Assembly (NCBI RefSeq): GCF_000455345.1
Contig: NZ_HG315690.1
Span: forward strand, 1,563,360-1,627,359
DNA from: Halopiger goleimassiliensis
Lineage (GTDB): Archaea; Halobacteriota; Halobacteria; Halobacteriales; Natrialbaceae
Direction: 5' to 3'
Length of the DNA stretch: 64,000 nt
The notes under the pieces are model-generated. The model worked only from the letters and a program-made list of their open reading frames with translations, was not told where the DNA came from and made no database searches. The position numbers and the translations under genes are program-made. Within the stretch, counting starts at the first letter, position 1. Each line of letters opens with the position of its first letter. Of this stretch, positions 60,942-64,000 are shown one piece after another.

Positions 60942-63242
60942 TTACTCCGCGCGGAAGCGGTCCCGAACCGCGAGCGCGGCGTCCCCGCCGTACCGATCGA
61001 CAAGGGGACAGAACGCCTCGCCGAGGGCGCGCATGCACTGGCCGGGCGAGGGGTACTCGAGGCGATCCGCGACGATCGACCAGTCCCGACCTTGCAGGAC
61101 GCGCAGGACGAGCAGTCGTTCCTCGCGACCGCTCAGATCGATGGCGTCAGGATCCTCGACGAAGTAGCGGACGGCCAGCCGCCGAAACGGACCGGGGTCG
61201 ACGTCGAACAACCCTGGGCCGTAGGCCGCGCCCGCGACCACCCGCCACTCGTGATCGGACAACTCGAGCGGCGGTGCGGCGTCGACGCACCGGAGCGCCG
61301 CGCGGGCGACGTCGGGATCGAGGTCGCGGAGGGCGTCCGAGGCGACCGCGGCGAACCGGCGGGCGAACCACTGCGCGTGGCTGTCGTGGAGCGCCCGGCC
61401 GGCGTCGCTCGTCGGGGAAAGCATCAGCGCGGAGTACTCGCCGCTGGCGTCGTTGCGGGTCGTCGAGAGGTGGACCGTCCGGTAGCCGTTCTCGCGCCAG
61501 AACGACAGCAGGCCGGGCGTCGCGCCGAACCCGGTCCCCAGCCAGTCCATCTCCGAGGCGAACTCCTCGCGGACCCGCTCGAGGAGGTGCGAGCCGAGAC
61601 CCCGGGAGCGAACCGCGTGGTGGGTGGCGATCCTGACGACCCGCAGGCCGGCGGGCTCGCCCGCTGACTCGTCGCGCAACTGGCTCGTGAGCACGTCCGG
61701 CAGCATGTTCCCCCGGACCCGGCCGCCCTCGTACATCATCGATCGCGTCTCCGGCTCGAGGTTCCCCTCCCGGGCGAGCAGGGCGACGCTGACGACGTGG
61801 CCGTCGTGGGTGAGCGCCCGGGCCTCGAGGTTGGGCGCGTCGAGGAGTCGCGCGAGGTCGTTGGGCTCCGTCCGGTAGTGTGCGAGCACGAGGAGGCCGA
61901 AGGTCTCCCGCAGTAGGTGGTCGTCCGCCAGCAGCGTATCCGGCTCGAGTCGCCGATAGGCCACCGATTCGGGGTCGGCGTCGGCGACGAGCGGCTCGAC
62001 CGGCGGACGGGCGTCGAGCAACAGCGCCCGGAAGGCCCAGACCTCGAGCGGGTCGCCCGCGGCGTACCGGATCGGGTCGACGAGCGTCCGCTCGATCACC
62101 TCGTGGTCGCTCTCGGCGAGTCGGTCGCGGAACCGGACGGAAAAGCCCCGGCCGGCCCCCTCGTAGCCGTGGATCGTGGTCGCGAACGCGACCCGAGGCG
62201 CGGCCAGCAGCGACTCGAGCACTGCAACGGGAAGCGCCGCGGCCTCGTCGACGACGACGGCGTCTGCCTCCGCGAGGCGATTCGATTCGACTGCCGACGC
62301 GGGATCACAGAAACGGACGACTCCGCCGGTGGTCGTCCCGATTCGATGCCCGTCGCTGACGTCGCCGCCGTCGTGGCCACCGTCGTCGAGCCGCTCGAGA
62401 TCCGCACATACCTCGCGCGCCCGAGCGAACACCTCGCGAGCGTTTCGCCACTGCGGTGCGGTGACGAGCACCTCGGCCCCGTCGGCGGCCAACGCGCCGG
62501 CGGCCAGCCCCGCGGCGCTGGATTTGCCACGGCCGCGGTCGGCCTCGAGCACGACGGCCCGTTCGCTCGCGTCGGAATCGCCGTCCGGCCGCAGCGACTC
62601 GAGGGACGCGACGGCCTCGGCCTGATCCCCGGTGAGACAGGCCTCGTAGACGGCGGCAGGGAATCGGGGGTCTTCTGGAGGGTCGATGGCATCCTCCGAC
62701 GGGGCCAGCCGCGGGGCCGGTCGCGTCAGGCCGTCGTCCTCGATTCGGCCGGCCTCGAGGTCCACGACGGCGATGCCGCGGTGCGCACGGAGCGTCTCGA
62801 CGAGTCGCCGTCGGAACCGTCCCGTGACGTCCGACAGGTCGAACGGCGGCACGGCCAGCGACTCGTCGAACGCGCCGCGTCGATCGGGCCACGCCTCGAG
62901 GGGCGGCGCGAGCAGGACGAGGAGGCCGCCGCCGTCGACGGCACCGACGACCTTCCCCAGCGCGTTCGGTCGGAGGCCCTCGTGTGCGTCCAGCGCGACG
63001 ACCGCTCGCGTCGTCCCGAGGAGTTCGCCCGCGCGGGATTGCGGGAACTGCTCGCAGCGAAGCCGATCGTCCGGCCCCACGAGCGTCGTCTCGGTGATCG
63101 GGACGGAGAGCGCGTCGAGGACGGCCTCGAGCGCGTCGTACCCTGCCGCACGATCACCCGCGAGAACCAGCCCCCGTCGCTCGTTCGCGTCGCGGGCTTC
63201 CTCGTGCAGCGACGTAGCGAGGCCGACGACGTCGCGATCCAT
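60942..63242 (-). CDS. tmcA: tRNA(Met) cytidine acetyltransferase TmcA (766 aa)
   Basis: Makes N4-acetylcytidine in RNA using acetyl-CoA and ATP. Domains: N-terminal region (about 1-190), RecA-like ATPase with Walker A EADRGRGKSSAAG (about 233-245) and Walker B ADAVVVDEAAALP (326-338), then a GNAT acetyltransferase with RIATHHAVRSRGLGSHLLER and a tail region. Archaeal TmcA/Nat10 enzymes act on tRNA and, in some archaea, widely on rRNA. The start at 63242 (MDRDVVGLATSLHEEARD) was chosen; the longer upstream frame is Arg-rich. Confidence 0.94.
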   Translation of the reverse strand: MDRDVVGLATSLHEEARDANERRGLVLAGDRAAGYDALEAVLDALSVPITETTLVGPDDRLRCEQFPQSRAGELLGTTRAVVALDAHEGLRPNALGKVVGAVDGGGLLVLLAPPLEAWPDRRGAFDESLAVPPFDLSDVTGRFRRRLVETLRAHRGIAVVDLEAGRIEDDGLTRPAPRLAPSEDAIDPPEDPRFPAAVYEACLTGDQAEAVASLESLRPDGDSDASERAVVLEADRGRGKSSAAGLAAGALAADGAEVLVTAPQWRNAREVFARAREVCADLERLDDGGHDGGDVSDGHRIGTTTGGVVRFCDPASAVESNRLAEADAVVVDEAAALPVAVLESLLAAPRVAFATTIHGYEGAGRGFSVRFRDRLAESDHEVIERTLVDPIRYAAGDPLEVWAFRALLLDARPPVEPLVADADPESVAYRRLEPDTLLADDHLLRETFGLLVLAHYRTEPNDLARLLDAPNLEARALTHDGHVVSVALLAREGNLEPETRSMMYEGGRVRGNMLPDVLTSQLRDESAGEPAGLRVVRIATHHAVRSRGLGSHLLERVREEFASEMDWLGTGFGATPGLLSFWRENGYRTVHLSTTRNDASGEYSALMLSPTSDAGRALHDSHAQWFARRFAAVASDALRDLDPDVARAALRCVDAAPPLELSDHEWRVVAGAAYGPGLFDVDPGPFRRLAVRYFVEDPDAIDLSGREERLLVLRVLQGRDWSIVADRLEYPSPGQCMRALGEAFCPLVDRYGGDAALAVRDRFRAE

Positions 63243-63352
63243 ACGGGGAGGTTCGTCCCTCGAGAGTAATAGGCACCGGAACCGGCTTTCGGGCACCCCC
63301 GTCGTCCGCGGATCCCGTCCAGCCTCGTCGATCGAGACGACGGGCCGTGCCG

Positions 63353-63682
63353 CTATCCCAGTTTGCGGCCCACCCAGGCGCGATAGCGGTCGAACGCCGG
63401 GAGCAACAGGACGAGCAGGAGGAGGCCGGCGAGCCACGTGAGCGGGTCGTCGGACCGCTCGGAGAGGACCACCGACACCGACAGGTCGGCGATGACCGCC
63501 GCGGCCGATCCTCCAAGTAGCGCGGCGAGCGCGACCCGGTAGGCCACGGAGATCACGACGACCAGGCCCACCACGACGCCGAGCAGGCCGACGAACCCGA
63601 TCGAGGAGCACAGCAGGCGGAGCCACCTCGAGTCGATGCCGTCGCGAACCGTCACGAATGGTGACTCGTTGCGAGCGGGCAT
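63353..63682 (-). CDS. Hypothetical membrane protein (109 aa)
   Basis: Polar head (MPARNESPFVTVRDGIDSRW), then hydrophobic helices at about residues 20-45, 47-67 and 80-95, and a basic end (FDRYRAWVGRKLG). No family recognised. Upstream of tmcA and divergent from rpl7ae. Confidence 0.6.
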   Translation of the reverse strand: MPARNESPFVTVRDGIDSRWLRLLCSSIGFVGLLGVVVGLVVVISVAYRVALAALLGGSAAAVIADLSVSVVLSERSDDPLTWLAGLLLLVLLLPAFDRYRAWVGRKLG

Positions 63683-63766
63683 GAACGTATCGACGGCCCC
63701 GTTCGAACGGTGGTGGCGTCGTGCACCCGTGCGGAGTCGTGCCACAGGCCCGTGCGTTTGAACACG

Positions 63767-63925
63767 CTTTTAAGGGGGGCAACGCTACTGGCGTAGTACA
63801 CCCTACGCGGGGTTGATGATGCTCCTAGCCTCTCAGGACTTCCGCCGGACTGCTCCGGCCCGGAGCCCCCAGCGCTTCGGATGGCAGGGGAGCGCGAGCC
63901 CACGCGTAGGAGAGGTGAACAACCT
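63767..63925 (+). promoter_or_regulatory. Promoter and structured 5' leader of rpl7ae
   Basis: The TATA-like CTTTTAAG (63767-63774) predicts a transcript start near 63797, giving a leader of about 130 nt, long for a haloarchaeon. CCTACGCG (63802-63809) near the predicted 5' end pairs perfectly with CGCGTAGG (63903-63910), which overlaps the purine-rich AGGAGAGGTGA ribosome binding region (63908-63918). Inside are alternative hairpins that exclude each other: 63844-63859 and 63852-63866. This suggests control of translation, perhaps by L7Ae itself. Confidence 0.6.
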
Positions 63926-64000
63926 ATGTCAGTCTACGTAACCACCGACATCCCAGCCGACCTCGCCGACGACGCCCTCGAGGCGCTCGAGGTCGCACGA
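63926..64000 (+). CDS. rpl7ae: Ribosomal protein L7Ae (5' end only)
   Basis: The visible 25 codons read MSVYVTTDIPADLADDALEA then LEVAR, matching the haloarchaeal L7Ae N-terminus. L7Ae binds kink-turns in 23S rRNA, box C/D and H/ACA guide RNAs and RNase P. A clear ribosome binding site precedes it and the gene runs off the right edge. The call rests on a short but distinctive stretch. Confidence 0.88.
   Translation, partial: MSVYVTTDIPADLADDALEALEVAR

Overview
The window is chromosomal DNA of an extremely halophilic archaeon (class Halobacteria). The evidence is high GC with C/G-rich third codon positions, strongly acidic proteins, Tat-type secretion signals, short or absent leaders behind TATA-like boxes, a halophile-type gas vesicle cluster, a modified archaeal mevalonate pathway, and archaeal GluRS, RNase J, XPB/Bax1 and L7Ae. 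A family-level guess (Natrialbaceae-like) rests only on gene style and order and is weak.

Layout. 1-3910: mutS (cut by the left edge) and a secreted gamma-glutamyltransferase, both leftward. 4081-4180: a 40-bp tandem repeat. 4227-12121: a gas vesicle cluster with gvpO-gvpN-gvpA leftward and gvpFGHIJKLM rightward, separated by two small membrane-protein genes; no gvpC, gvpD or gvpE is present. 12233-18271: a zinc ribbon protein, an alcohol dehydrogenase, and dnaK and grpE (separate leftward genes), with an array of hairpins bracketed by a 30-bp direct repeat behind dnaK. 18428-23095: an SDR, then XPB helicase and Bax1 nuclease flanking a leftward diadenylate cyclase (DacZ). 23177-32134: mixed small membrane proteins, a hydrolase, a UbiA prenyltransferase, a ThDP enzyme, an F420/flavin oxidoreductase and a hybrid histidine kinase. 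32320-33877: a tnpB-only IS200/IS605-type element. 34351-35919: a membrane-anchored spermidine synthase-like protein. 36496-44669: a sugar-utilisation island (TrmB-type regulator, GH3 beta-glucosidase, complete ABC sugar transporter) with AT-rich, gene-poor DNA on both sides. 45279-48867: a zinc ribbon, a universal stress protein, an acyl-CoA synthetase, a frameshifted small gene and a membrane protein. 48940-58054: an isoprenoid/RNA cluster (mevalonate kinase, isopentenyl phosphate kinase, nucleotidyltransferase-like protein, structured RNA region, RNase J, polyprenyl synthase, DUF389 protein, GluRS). 58078-64000: a secreted protein, small membrane proteins, an SDR, the tRNA acetyltransferase TmcA, and a long structured leader before rpl7ae, which runs off the right edge.

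How the genes work together. GvpA with the accessory proteins GvpF-M, the AAA+ protein GvpN and GvpO would assemble gas vesicles for buoyancy. Mevalonate kinase, isopentenyl phosphate kinase and the polyprenyl synthase are steps toward archaeal ether lipids. The sugar island couples uptake, glycoside hydrolysis and regulation.

The observations most worth following are: (i) a 779-bp insert carrying a membrane-protein gene that split the mvk-ipk junction and left a duplicated copy of it; (ii) the dnaK hairpin array; (iii) the structured regions before rnj and rpl7ae; (iv) GvpO with an N-terminal Cys3His motif and GvpI with a long acidic N-terminal region; and (v) the tnpB element with its small upstream ORF. 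All functional calls are from reading the sequence; no database search was possible.
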